Assembly: GCA_022606135.1 (NCBI GenBank)
Contig: JABYQN010000011.1
Coordinates: 2,046,001 to 2,110,000, forward strand
Origin: Fomes fomentarius
Taxonomy: Eukaryota; Basidiomycota; Agaricomycetes; Polyporales; Polyporaceae
Direction of reading: 5' to 3'
DNA length: 64,000 nt
Position numbers and translations under genes: made by a program. Of the stretch, positions 1-10,153 are shown in pieces. Positions within the stretch are counted from its first letter, which is position 1, and each line of letters opens with the position of its first letter. The notes beneath the pieces are model-generated. The model saw nothing but the letters and a program-made list of their open reading frames with translations, did not search any database and was not told the DNA's origin.

Positions 1-1430
1 ATGTGGGACGGTCGAAGGATCTCTACGTCCTCGGTATCGCCTGCCGCGTTCGCCGGGTCTCCTTCAAGTGATCTTACAGCTCAAACTCACAGAACGCATA
101 TCTTGATATCATCTCACGCACTCGTCCACGCCGAATCGACCTCGAACACGTTTGTGGCCCCTGGGATCAGTGGATACAGCCAATGGGAGAACGAAGCTTG
201 TTTCTGTACCCCCACGAACATGAACTAACTAGACGGCGCAGCGGTCAGTCATGCCCTCTTCCGACTACAAGTCCCGAGGAGCAGTCTCGTTGATGTCGCG
301 GATGCGTTGGTGAGTTGATATTCACTGATCAGCGGCATTGAGCTCGAAGTAGACGCTCCAGCTGACATTGGCGGCCCACAGTCGACACTGGAGCCTTTCA
401 TAACCTCGTCTCGCTTGGAGTATGTACGCATCAATATGCTCCTAGATACAGTGGTGAGGGAATACGACGAGAGCTCGAGCATCATGAATATCAGACGCAG
501 GCTCAAGATCACGACGGTCGAGACCGACCTCGCGGCGGCTTTGGCGTCAGGCGTTGCGGCATGCGGCACATACCTCCGCACGATTGTGATCGACTCGCCC
601 CAGGGCGACCAGCACGTCTGGACAGTAGAGCGCTTGGAAGGAAAGCCCACACTCACAAAGCTGGATGCGTACATGGGGCGACAGGTGTTTGTGAGCGAGA
701 AGAGTCATTGCCATAGATCGCTTTAGGTTCAGTTCAAAAGGCCAGTACAAGTATTGTTTACTTTTTACTGACTGTGATACAGGAAGCAGCGCAGTCTTTT
801 CCTGTGACGTCATTGCAGGTGCCACGCCGTCTGTCCAACGAAGTCGAAGGAGCCAACGACTCTCAGAGATCGGAGCGTATTCAGCTCCCACGACAGGCTG
901 ATATACCCCCCAGTTGCCCTTCTGCATCTTCTTCTGCTGAGCTTCAATCTGTCAAGCAACTGTACAATTGTACTATCATCAATCCAGAATCCCAGGCCAG
1001 TCGTCCTTACAGGGAGAAGCGCACATCCACGTAGTCCGAGTCACTTTCATCGAAGCACGACTCCAAGGACATCTTCTCTGAGGCTTGATATCTAGAGGGC
1101 CCCGACTGTAACGGTGAGATAAATATGAAATGTATGTCTCCACAACAGACCTTTGTGAAGGCGCAGGAGATGACAACCAGTCACTGGCACTTGAGCCTCC
1201 CCGTCAACTACATGATACGATGCAGATGCATCCTGACCGATTGTGGTACTGTGGATCTGCGACAGATCAGCTTGACATGCTGGCTGCTACGGGATGAAGC
1301 AGTCAAAGTACTCGTCTCTAGACCAGTCTACCTCACAACCGGCGCCGCAATCGAATCATTTTATCACCTTATATATTGTGATCCTTCACGCAGGCCGACG
1401 CGCTCGCTCTCGATCAAGGCTACATGCTTC
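1..1430. other. Unassigned region with short open stretches
   Basis: No complete gene is recognisable. On the plus strand an open stretch at about 415-726 reads like a divergent C-terminal piece of a fungal hypothetical protein, but it has no ATG start (TTG only) and no motif. Reading frames before and after it are closed by stops. It could be the eroded end of a gene that begins outside the window. Confidence 0.3.
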
Positions 1431-1664
1431 TTAGCCTTCTTCAAAGCGCAATTCAACTTCGTTATCGCTATGATGGTTCATCAGTCTCTGTTCGGAAACG
1501 AGCGAGAAGAACATTAGGAGTAGGTCGCGCGGGAGGTTGTTGATGGGTCGGAAAGTGTTCAAGTGTCTGTTCACGATGGATAAGGCCGTCTCGAGCGCGG
1601 AGGCTACAAGGCACCACTGGCGACATCTGTCAGGCGTATCACCGGGTTCGAAGTTGACCGGCAC
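1431..1664 (-). pseudogene. F-box-like gene remnant
   Basis: The minus-strand frame contains a stretch matching the F-box consensus start (INNLPRDLLLMFFSLV). It is preceded by a helical segment resembling the linker before the F-box in Agaricomycete F-box/LRR proteins. An F-box binds Skp1 in SCF ubiquitin ligases. No ATG opens the frame (GTG only), and downstream on the same strand the expected hydrophobic/Trp-rich continuation is broken by stops within about 80 codons. I read it as a remnant, not a working gene. It is not closely similar to the three F-box copies at 21-34 kb. Confidence is limited because one short motif carries the call. Confidence 0.4.
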
Positions 1665-2259
1665 ACACCGTAGGTATTTCGTATCTCGTGCAATGATATC
1701 GGTGCATTCATCCTGATCACTCGATGGTTAGGTTGAAGGATATGCATCTCATGCTCACCTCGCATCTCCATAGGTCGAATCTCACCTCATTGAACGTAGT
1801 GCGCCACAGGTTCTCGGTAGTGTCATAGTTGATATGCACATGCGTCATGGAATCGGAGGGTTTCTACTCCATGGCGTCTCTACATCCGAGGCAAGTCAAG
1901 TTGATTGAGGAGAAGAGGTCGGCGAAAACAGAGAGAGACGAGCGCACATGGGCGAGTGAAGGACTTCAACAGAGGACAGGTGCAGTCCAGAAGATCTCGC
2001 TACTGTCTGTGCTATTGAACATCCAATTCTCGCGGGGACAATGGATCAGAATACTCGATGGCACTTTCTAACTAAGATGCACCGGAGCTTCATGTGTTTG
2101 GAACTGGCAACACCTTGATATACAACAGCTACGGACGCGCAGCGGTACAGTTCACCATAAGTCGCATGGATGTGATTGCTAGGGAGATGGAAGAAGCACA
2201 ACGGACATGACCATAGGTAGAACCGCATAGGATAGGTAATGGTACCCCTGAGAGGCATT
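1665..2259. other. Intergenic, 3' flank of RPS6
   Basis: No gene seen. The right edge holds the 3' untranslated region of the minus-strand RPS6 gene. Confidence 0.4.
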
Positions 2260-3243
2260 TTACGCAGTGGCCCTATACGCACACGAAGCGTTAGTTGTTA
2301 TTGTCAGGACAGACTGCGAAACGAACATACTTCTTGTGCGATGCCTTGACAGCCGCCGCCTTCTCCTTCTTCTCGGCGATGCGCTTGGCGATGAGCGCAT
2401 CGTACTCGGACTTCTGTTCCTTCTGGCGCTCGATCCGGCGGCGCTTGAGGGAACGCAAGTGACGACGACGCTGGAGACGGAGAGGGGTAACCAGACGCTG
2501 GATTTTGGGACTAGCATCCAGGCGATTACGTCAACAACGTCAAGAATTAAGTCTCATGCATACATTGTAGAAGGATACGTACGCCTTCGTGTAGGGCTTC
2601 GCGTTCTCCTTCTTAGCGCTCTTAACCTCTCTCCGCACAACGTACTTGCGAACGTCGTCCTCCTTGGACAAGTTGAAGAACTTGCGGATCTTGGTCGCCC
2701 GCTTGGGACCAAGACGTTTGGGAAGGACATTGTCGGTGAGGCCGGGGATCTCGTTCTCGCCTTGCTTGACGATCACCAGGGATAGGACGGCGATATCAGG
2801 ACCGATGATGCAGCCGCGGACTGACTTGCGCTTGCGCTCGCCCGTACGACGGGTGCGATAGCAGGAGTGGCCGTCCGAGAGGAGGAGGCGGACACGGTGG
2901 GGAAGGAGGACACCTTGCTTCATAGGGAAACCCTGCTTGTCGTTCCCGCCAGTGATGCGGAAGATATAGCCCTTCCACTCGTCACCGAGAGAGTCGGCCG
3001 AAACCTCCTGCGAGATCCGCTTGTCGTAGAAGACACGGCTAAGTACACCCAACAAACCCAGTTCAGATGCGAGTACAGAGACGAGTATATGGGTTTACGC
3101 ACTATTTCTTCTCATCGTCGTAGTCAATCGTCTTTTGTTCCCCGGTTGCGGGGTCTGTCGCAGACGGCCTGGTCAGAACATACCGCCCTGACACGATCCT
3201 CTCCTCTGGCAAACGCAAACTCACTGGCGATGTTAAGCTTCAT
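2260..3243 (-). CDS. RPS6: 40S ribosomal protein S6 (eS6)
   Basis: Component of the small ribosomal subunit. Five exons read on the minus strand: 3225-3243, 3103-3154, 2583-3038, 2331-2510 and 2260-2272. They join in frame to 239 residues, the usual eS6 length. The N-terminus MKLNIANP..., the core with [17 protein letters not shown] and [15 protein letters not shown], and the arginine-rich segment [16 protein letters not shown] are diagnostic. All introns have GT...AG ends (GTGAGT, GTGCGT, GTACGT, GTATGT donors). The last exon encodes only the final residues (KATA) after a branch-point-like CTAAC. The C-terminal tail is lysine-rich but lacks the serine cluster that S6 kinases phosphorylate in animals and yeast. 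It is transcribed divergently from RPS13. Identity is certain; the tiny last exon is the least sure part. Confidence 0.96.
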
Positions 3244-3645
3244 GCTGGAGGCGCAAAGAAAGAAAGATGAGTTTCAGCGAAGGCGTATCATATAAAGACA
3301 CAAACCTTCAGTCGTGGTGGGCGTATCTCGACGATAACGGCGAGGACGACGAGTTGATCTTGCGGCTCGGTGTCGGATGGCTTGAGGGCGCGCACAATGC
3401 ACAAACACGGACAACGCCCGTAGCATGTGGCGGAACAAGGTTTGGTACTGTACAGCTCCAGCAGCCACCGCCACATAGAGCACGTGGCCTCTGCCCAACC
3501 GCAAATTCGAGTACACTGTTGAGCCCATCGGCACGCACGACGCCCCCAAGACTTCAAGACCTCCCCTCCTCATAAAAACTTGTGCGTCGTTGGCTACACC
3601 GCACATCGCGTTGTGAAGTACTAATCGGCGGCGAGCAGAGACACC
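3244..3645. promoter_or_regulatory. Shared divergent promoter of RPS6 and RPS13
   Basis: This 402-bp gap separates the start codons of two small-subunit ribosomal protein genes transcribed in opposite directions, so it must contain both promoters and both 5' UTRs. Open frames that cross it (minus strand 3274-4104) are shadows: they run antisense through RPS13. I cannot name individual factor sites. Confidence 0.7.
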
Positions 3646-4191
3646 ATGGGTCGCATGCACGCTCCCGGAAAGGGCATTTCGTCCTCTGCGCTCCCCTACC
3701 GCCGCGCTCCCCCTTCCTGGCTCAAGACCACGCCCGAGGACGTCGTCGAGCACATCGCCAAGCTTGCCCGCAAGGGTCTCACTCCGTCCCAAATCGGTGT
3801 CACCCTCCGTGACTCGCATGGTATCCCGCAAGTCCGCTTCGTAACCGGTAACAAGATCCTCCGTATCCTCAAGTCGAACGGTGCGTATCTTGTCTTTCTT
3901 CTGTGTCGGTGAGACGGGATAGGGATAGGGGGGAGAGGATCGCAGCAAGAAGCTCATCAGAACAATGCAGGTCTTGCACCTCAGATCCCCGAGGATCTTT
4001 GGCACCTTGTCAAAAAGGCTGTCGCCGTGCGCAAGCACCTCGAGACGAACCGCAAGGACAAGGACTCCAAGTTCCGCCTCATTCTCATCGAGTCTCGTAT
4101 CCACCGTCTCGCTCGCTACTACAAATCCAAGCAGCAGATCCCCCCAACGTTCAAGTACGACTCTGCCACGGCGTCGACCCTCATCGCATGA
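3646..4191 (+). CDS. RPS13: 40S ribosomal protein S13 (uS15)
   Basis: Small-subunit ribosomal protein of the S15/uS15 family. Two exons, 3646-3880 and 3971-4191, joined by a GTGCGT...TGCAG intron, give 151 residues, the standard eukaryotic length. Recognisable stretches are [56 protein letters not shown] and the C-terminal [10 protein letters not shown] with a TLIA end. The ATG is the first in frame and sits in an ACACC context. The neighbour on the other strand is RPS6, so the pair is probably co-expressed from one nucleosome-free region. Confidence 0.97.
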
Positions 4192-5347
4192 GCGTTTCTA
4201 TTGGGTTGGTCGTATGTGATGGACGGGTGAGCCGCAGATGTATGGAAAGGGGAGGATACGGCGCAGACGGCGACGGGTGGGCTGTCGAGACTATGTTATC
4301 GCTTGTACGCTTTCCACATGACACCCAATGCAGAACCTAGGGCTATGCACCGAATACCTATGCACGCAACGCTGCGCTGCACGATTCCCTTGCTGAGGCA
4401 ACATCAATTAGTGCAGAGAGTATTCAACAACACGGAGTAACAGAGTGAATATCATCGGCTGCGTGTCAACTTCATGTCATCGTCGGCTTCAGAATGATAC
4501 TTCGCATGTGGCCAACGTTGGACAGCTTGAAGTCAGGTAAAAGGTATCTTCATCATCGTGAAGGCCACTTTCATGATCTGTGGTTTTTGGTTCATTATAC
4601 AACCACAGACGCACCCCCGGACGCACCAGTATGCGCACGTACGCATATTTGTAGACAAACTTCGTCAGATATACGCGCTACTACACACTCTTCGACCTCG
4701 CGCAAGGTCAAACAGAGCCATGGTAGGTTTCGCGCACGTCTTGGATCGTGCGTTCAATTTTGCTTCAAACACATGCGCTAATGCGCGAAATCACTTTGGC
4801 AGAGCAAGACTGCCCTGATTGCTTGTATGGAAAGTGCTGCCATGGCTAGCAGCTGCGATGTACTTAACGTCGGAAGACGGTACGTTGTTTGCGTCCCGTC
4901 GCATCGTGTGATTCAATTCTCAGCCACCATCCCCATATGGCCGCCGAGTGCAATGTTATTCGGACATTCGGACAGCCGACGGTGGCCCGGGTCAGCGTCG
5001 ACGCTGGTACTCTCCCCTGTTCTTGCCCAGCTTCACTCCTAATCTTACTCAGCTTGACTTCTGACTCCTATAGACACACTGTAAGTACATAAGGCCTGTA
5101 CCCCAGTTACATATGCCACCATTCCTTTGCTCCCTAAAGAACGGTCCTCAGACGAGTCTGCCTGTCTATCTCTACTTCAAGTTGCTCAGCCGAGTCTAAA
5201 TCGTCTACCAGCATTTCACAAGTGAGCGCTAGTTGTTCTCTATCTCATCTATCATCGTTTCTGACCCTTCATAAGTTCCCAGTGGCCAACAGCTTCGGCC
5301 ACATCTAGTATACGAGCTGGCCTAAAAACCCTCCTCTCGCCTCCCCA
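4192..5347. other. Intergenic after RPS13
   Basis: About 1.15 kb with no supportable gene. It includes the RPS13 3' UTR. A short perfect inverted repeat (CTGTGGTT ... AACCACAG) at about 4578-4608 could form a hairpin but has no known role. The last 100 bp, pyrimidine-rich, precede the protease-like fragment and look like an old promoter/5' UTR. Confidence 0.4.
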
Positions 5348-5819
5348 ATGTCGACCCCCGTATACTCACCCAATGCCGAGGGTAGCATCTCAGACTCTGG
5401 AAAATCCCGTATTGCCGATAAGTACGTATATCCCGATGCTTATACCGATTTCCACGGGCTGCCAAGCGGGGCGAAGTGCCTCTTCAAGACGGGTCCCGCC
5501 TGGCTTCAGCAGAGAGTTGCGCCCCGTCCGATACGGCGATGTCCCTATCGCAGACTCTTCGCGCCAGATAGGGGAAAAGATAATCGAGTTGTTCAAATCT
5601 CGCAAATTCCGGTTGAATACGGTCGACTACGTCGGCTTCGGCAACGTCGGGGATGCTAAGCCGTTCTGCCCGCTCCTGGTGTGGATTGGCGTGCAGCCCG
5701 ACACTCTCGATTTCGAGGACGCAAAGTCTGCTGCCGGATATGTCAAGGATACTATCCTCGTCGAGGTCGGCATCTTTGGCGTCGAGGTCGCTATTCGCGA
5801 GTGTATTGTCTGGCCGTAG
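5348..5819 (+). pseudogene. N-terminal fragment of PA-clan protease-like gene
   Basis: This is a damaged paralogue of the complete gene at 12.4-14.2 kb. The first 50 or so codons are in the frame of the ATG at 5348 (...SGAKCLFKTGPAW). The continuation matching the paralogue (ELRPV..., VDYVGF..., LLVWIGVQPDTLDFEDA, matching VVLWIGVVPNSLQPEDA) lies in the next frame, so there is a frameshift near 5500, with some residues missing. The frame stops at 5819, right where the paralogue reads EYRESLYKRL, so the whole catalytic half is absent. It could be a truncated gene still transcribed, but protease activity is impossible. Confidence in the homology is good because the WIGV.P..L..EDA block is shared. 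Confidence 0.7.
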
Positions 5820-6347
5820 CCCGCCTCTCCTCCTTCCTCGACTGCATCTCCGCATATCGCAAGTCGTTTACGCCCGTGCTCACCATCACCATCGCGCCGG
5901 CGAAGACACCGCACTATGCCGTCCTTCTCACCCCGTCCAAGCTTCGTGCATGGATAACACCTGTAAACCCTCGGCTTCCTCAACGAACCCACACCTTTTT
6001 TGCCTCGCTTCGTCCCATAGCCTCACGCTCATTCACCCCCTGTCCTCTCTATCCTCATTGGCGATCCCTTCTTCCGATTCCTAGTTTGTGTTAGTGTGAT
6101 TGTTCTTCTCCTTGTCCGATCCCCTCGCCTTTCTATTCACACTTGTTGTCGATGCCAACACATTGTGTCGCCAGTCTGGTAGCTATGAAAGTATAGCATC
6201 CTTCAGAAAACCCATATAACCACGCAATGAGTATTCGCATTAGTAAAACATACGTACGTGCGATGATGCGCATATCCGAATGTATGCCAACGCGCACTGC
6301 CGTGTATTTCCGAGTCTGTGCTTCACAAACATGATGTGTATACTGAC
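5820..6347. other. Intergenic
   Basis: No gene seen. Open frames continuing from the protease fragment do not match the paralogue. The stretch from about 6280 to 6345 is weakly similar to the sequence upstream of vps68 (8070-8140), suggesting that the vps68 duplication originally extended further left. Confidence 0.4.
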
Positions 6348-6770
6348 GGCTGTAGTTGAAAGATTGAGCGCCGTAGCAAGTTCAAGCGCCCGATACCTCC
6401 GAGTCCCAGTGCGCACCCTCCTCTTCGACGCTCCACGACGAGCACTATGTCCATCCCACGCGCCAACTATGACCCTCGTCGGGTCTGTATCAACCCCTTT
6501 CCTGCAGTCAGTTTTGGCAAACACAGGCGAACTATCTCGCCTCGTAAGTATCTCCTCAGCTTCCCCGGACCCTCCCAGTCTCCTCTGACTACTGCTCCCA
6601 CTTCATTCTTCATTCTTCGTATCTCTGGCCGCAGTTTGCGCTTGCGAACTGGACCCTCCTCGACGCCGCCATCCTCTCCGCACACGCACATTCGCCGTAC
6701 GATGAGCCCCAGATCCCGCCTCCGGTCCATGATCTCTGGGTACGGGGCAGGGTGCAGGGCTAACACGTCC
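6348..6770 (+). pseudogene. Truncated vps68 copy (5' half)
   Basis: It copies exon 1, intron 1 and the start of exon 2 of the intact gene at 8225-8992. The ATG is at 6434. The exon 1 match (MSIP.ANYDPRRVCINPFPA) is followed by a deletion of about 21 bp that removes the end of exon 1 (the IYLAGG part). The intron is retained. Exon 2 matches (ANWT..DAAILSAHAHSPYDEPQIPPPVH) but then runs into unrelated sequence. Three of the four expected membrane segments are missing, so it cannot make a working protein. The segment 6348-6728 occurs again, inverted and nearly identical, inside the kelch/MYND gene at 15012-15392. Confidence 0.85.
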
Positions 6771-6940
6771 GACGTGTATCCCGAAGTGGTGGTACTGGTA
6801 CATAGATGAGACTTCTCCTGATCTTAAGAACGGCATGACGTTTTTGGGTGCCAATGATAGTTTGAAAATGCGCCCATACACTCCTGTGACAGTAGTAAAT
6901 CTAGAGTGGACTGCGCGTAAAGAAGACTGTTCTGTCGAAT

Positions 6941-7932
6941 TCAGTTCATGGCGATCTCTATGAGCTCCTGCGAGACGCAGGTCTTGACAATGATGGTGGG
7001 ATCGTTGACATCGATAGGGTGGGTTTCCACCGGTAAACGAGCCACCATAATACATGAGAAGATCGTAGGACTAGAGATTAACTGCACTAGGATAACAGTG
7101 CCATCTTACCATACAGCTCCGCGGACGGGTTGAACCACTTGCTGTATCAGGTTACGATGATACTCCCGGACAGGTACCTTGAACGTGAGCACCTCCCTTC
7201 CGTTCTTCGCGATGGTGATGTACGCCCCCGCTGGAACAGCCCACTTCTCGGCCCCGGGCGGAATCTTGTCGGGGGTGTAACCGTAACACTGCTCCATCGA
7301 CGGAAGCTGGCCTCTGGACGTAAACGCCCCAGGCATGAACACTCCAGGCATGTTCGCCCTGCCAGAGCAGATCGCGTAGCCGGGAGGAAGGTTGACGGGA
7401 GTGCGCGTCTTGCGGTCGACGAAATCGAGGCAGAACTGACCAAACTCCTCCATTCCTCCATCCCATATGCGAATGACGAACTCATCATTGAGGATGACGG
7501 TGTGGATGTTGTTGTCGTCGATGTCGGGCTTCACCTGAATAACCATAGCAAACATAGTGAGGTCAGGTGCCTGCTGGAGTGTCAATTTGACGATGTGGCT
7601 CACCCCGATAACGTGAATGGGCATGCCGCTCTGATGCATGCGCTCTGCCTGAGAGTTGAATTCATCGATCAGGGGCTGAATCTCTTCCTCCATGTAGCCA
7701 CCTTGCCTCAAGGTGGCTCTCAGTTGAGCATCACTGGTGGGCGTGTAGTTGGGGATACCGCCGAACAGGAGTTCTTCTGCGTAGTAGAGTCCTTGTTGAG
7801 GGGACCGAGCCTGAGAGGCACGTGGCGGGCGGGCGGGGCCAACAGAAGATGATGCGGGGGTGAGAGGCTAGAATATGTTGTGGGCCGTGTGTCAAGTGAG
7901 ACTGGTACAGATCTGATACTCACGAACGACAT
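6941..7932 (-). CDS. Hypothetical protein, 298 residues
   Basis: I do not recognise the family. Three exons read well: 7924-7932 (only ATG TCG TTC), 7110-7867 and 7070-6941. They use GTGAGT...TTCTAG and GTAAGA...CTCTAG introns and join in frame to 298 residues ending IEIAMN. The N-terminal 35 residues are Pro/Ser/Arg-rich and look disordered. The middle is acidic and folded-looking (VIQVKPDIDDNN, VRIWDGG), followed by a Gly/Pro-rich segment with several Met and two Cys, then a basic C-terminal part. No signal peptide or membrane segment is visible. The start codon lies 292 bp from that of vps68 on the other strand, so the two share an upstream region. A long continuous frame with consistent splice sites supports a real gene. 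Confidence 0.7.
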
Positions 7933-8224
7933 TACACTGAAAGGTTCTGGGTGATGGGTCAGAGGGAGTGGTGGAGGTTGAGTACTTGAGTTGACGCGAT
8001 TGTAAAAACCTTGTAGAACATACGCTCCACGTGCCTATGGTCGTGTAGTTGAACGTTCTCAACGCGTGCATGCGCGCACACTGCCGTCTGTTGTTGTGCT
8101 TCAAACATATACTGACCACGACAGTCAGTGTCAGTGAGAGAGATCAACCCGCAACTGCAAGCGCTCAACGTCCTTGCCAGTTGCCGCCGCCGGCGCTCTC
8201 CAGACTCCTTCCACGACGAGCACA
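7933..8224. promoter_or_regulatory. Divergent promoter of the 298-residue gene and vps68
   Basis: This 292-bp spacer between two oppositely directed start codons must carry both promoters. No TATA box or named site is evident. Confidence 0.5.
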
Positions 8225-8992
8225 ATGTCCATCCCACACGCCAACTACGACCCTCGTCGGGTCTGTATCAACCCCTTCCCCGCAATCAGCCTTGGCAAAC
8301 ACAGGCGAACTATCGGCATATATCTCGCGGGCGGCCTCGTACGTATCTCCTCAACTTCTCCGGACCCTCCCAGTCTCCTCTGACTACTGCTCCCACTTCA
8401 TTCTTCATTCCTTGCCCCCGTTCGTATCCCTGGCCGCAGTTTGCCCTCGCGAACTGGACCTTCCTCGACGCCGCCATCCTCTCCGCACACGCACACTCGC
8501 CGTACGACGAGCCCCAGATCCCGCCTCCGGTCCATGTCGCCTTCCTCGACTGGCTCCCGGGCTTGTGCTCCCTCCTAGGCATGATCGTCATCAACCTCAT
8601 CGACAAGGACCGCGTGCAGGGACACGAGGACTTTGGAGACTCCCGGGCGGTGTGGCGCGCGAGACTGTTCCTGTTCATTGGCTTTGCACTCATGGCGGGC
8701 GGGTTGGCCGGTAGCGTGGTGAGTCCTCCCTCTTTATTCGTCACGCCCCTGGTCCGAATCCTACGCGTTCATGGCTATCTCAACTCGTTCAAAACGTATT
8801 TCGTCGTATTGACGAGCGCTGCGCTTCCAGACCGTACTCGTGCTCAAGTACATCCTCCATCACTACCCCGAACAGTACACCTACTATGGCTACGCTAATG
8901 TGTCGCAGAACGTTGCGTTGATGCTCTCTGCTATCGTCCTCTGGATCTCACAAAGTGTAAGCACGGAGTACGAGTATACCCTGTCCATCTAG
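8225..8992 (+). CDS. VPS68: Vps68/TMEM50-type membrane protein (UPF0220)
   Basis: Vps68 family proteins are small endosomal/vacuolar membrane proteins. Yeast Vps68 works with Vps55 in late-endosome-to-vacuole sorting. Three exons, 8225-8338, 8440-8718 and 8831-8992, give 184 residues, the same length as yeast Vps68. Family landmarks are INPFPAISLG-like N-terminus, ALANWTFLDAAILSA, the loop DWLPGLCSLLGMIVINLIDKD, RLFLFIGFALMAGGLAGSV, and the final hydrophobic segment with ALMLSAIVLWISQS followed by EYEYTLSI. Four membrane segments are visible. Introns have GTACGT and GTGAGT donors and CCGCAG/TTCCAG acceptors. Two truncated copies of its 5' half lie at 6.35 kb and 15.0 kb. Confidence 0.93.
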
Positions 8993-9583
8993 CCGTATGT
9001 GCTTTGTACCGCTATGTTCCCTCTTTGCTGCAGCCGAGCACAATTGTATCCCTGTACGTGTGTTGAAGTTGTCAGCGGCGGCCGCAAGGGATGGCGAGCA
9101 CGTAAACGGCGGTGCCACGGGAACACATAGCGTTCACTGTGATGACATTTGGGGCAATATGTATAGAGAGCGTGCAATGCAGTGTGAGTGCAAGTGCCTC
9201 GACTGCTGGCTTTCCCTTGCTCACAATGTTCGGCCTTTCTGTAGTGAGAAGCCACCTGTTATCTAACGGATGCGCTTCGAACATCGTTAGTGTCCGGGCA
9301 GACGAAGGTGGCGGTCCTACTGATGGGTTGGATATGCGGCCCTACTGACGGGCTGGATAGATGATCCTTCAACTCGCCGAGTCACCGACTGCCTCTGCTC
9401 CACAGCTGCCTCAAGCTTCAAGCTTTCAAGTCCAGGATAGCCAGCACCCCGAGCCTCGACAGGGTCTGTGATTGTCCATGGTGCGAGACTGCCTGTCGTG
9501 CGATTGTAGACCTCTGAATTGAAACCCGAATCCTCACTTCAGATCTGTTTCTCGACCGATTAAAACATACTTACCAAACACTC
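8993..9583. other. Intergenic after vps68
   Basis: It contains the vps68 3' UTR and no recognisable gene. A short imperfect tandem duplication lies at 9312-9361. Confidence 0.4.
9312..9361. repeat. Two-unit 25-bp tandem repeat
   Basis: Units at 9312-9336 and 9337-9361 differ at a few positions (both contain CCTACTGA, GGG and TTGGATA/CTGGATA). Probably a replication-slippage product with no function I can infer. Confidence 0.7.
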
Positions 9584-9652
9584 TTGATGGTGGTGGTAAA
9601 CCGTACTCGCTTGCAGCATCGTGCTCCAATTCAGGGAATGTCTTCAAAAGAC

Positions 9653-10153
9653 ACGACGGACAAGGCCCCATATCTAGTATTTAGGATATCAGAAGGAAAT
9701 TGGTGGGGCACCTTAAATATGCGCCTGGCAGCTGACATATTTCCTGCCGGTGGAGAGATGAACTGAATTGTGTGTGTCCCACCTATTTCCTGGGCCAGGG
9801 ATCAGTTCAGGGAGAAGAAGGGTTGATCCTATTGGGGACAAAGGTCGGATAAAAGGTGGCTATCACATCTAACAAACATGTACAACAGGTTGGGATATAT
9901 AAGTACGACACAATCGATAGGATAGGTACAATATCCTTTGTCTGACTCTCCTATTTCCTTCCAAAGCCAGACATTTGTCCCTCACCAGATCGAGTTAGCT
10001 TCTCCCTGAACTGAGTCCAGGCCCAGGAAATAGGTGGGACACTCACGGTCTTCCACTTGCCGGAGATATGTTGGCCACCGATCGCATATTTTAGGTGCCC
10101 CACTAATCTCCTTCCAATATCCTGGATATCAGATATGGGGCCTTGTCCGTCGT
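9653..10153. repeat. Imperfect inverted repeat in a transposon relic
   Basis: The left arm (9653 to about 9848) and right arm (about 9962-10153) are reverse complements at roughly three-quarters identity by eye. They share blocks such as GACGGACAAGGCCCCATATCT, CCCACCTATTTCCTGGGCC and CAGTTCAGGGAGAAG. A spacer of about 110 bp separates them. The arms encode the same piece of a repeat-associated protein read in opposite directions, so this is an inverted duplication of an internal part of the element, not a pair of terminal repeats. Confidence 0.8.

Noticed and set aside
3274..4104. 276-codon minus-strand open frame across the RPS6-RPS13 spacer
   Set aside because: It runs antisense through RPS13 coding sequence and intron and has no family motif; a shadow of the real gene in GC-rich DNA.
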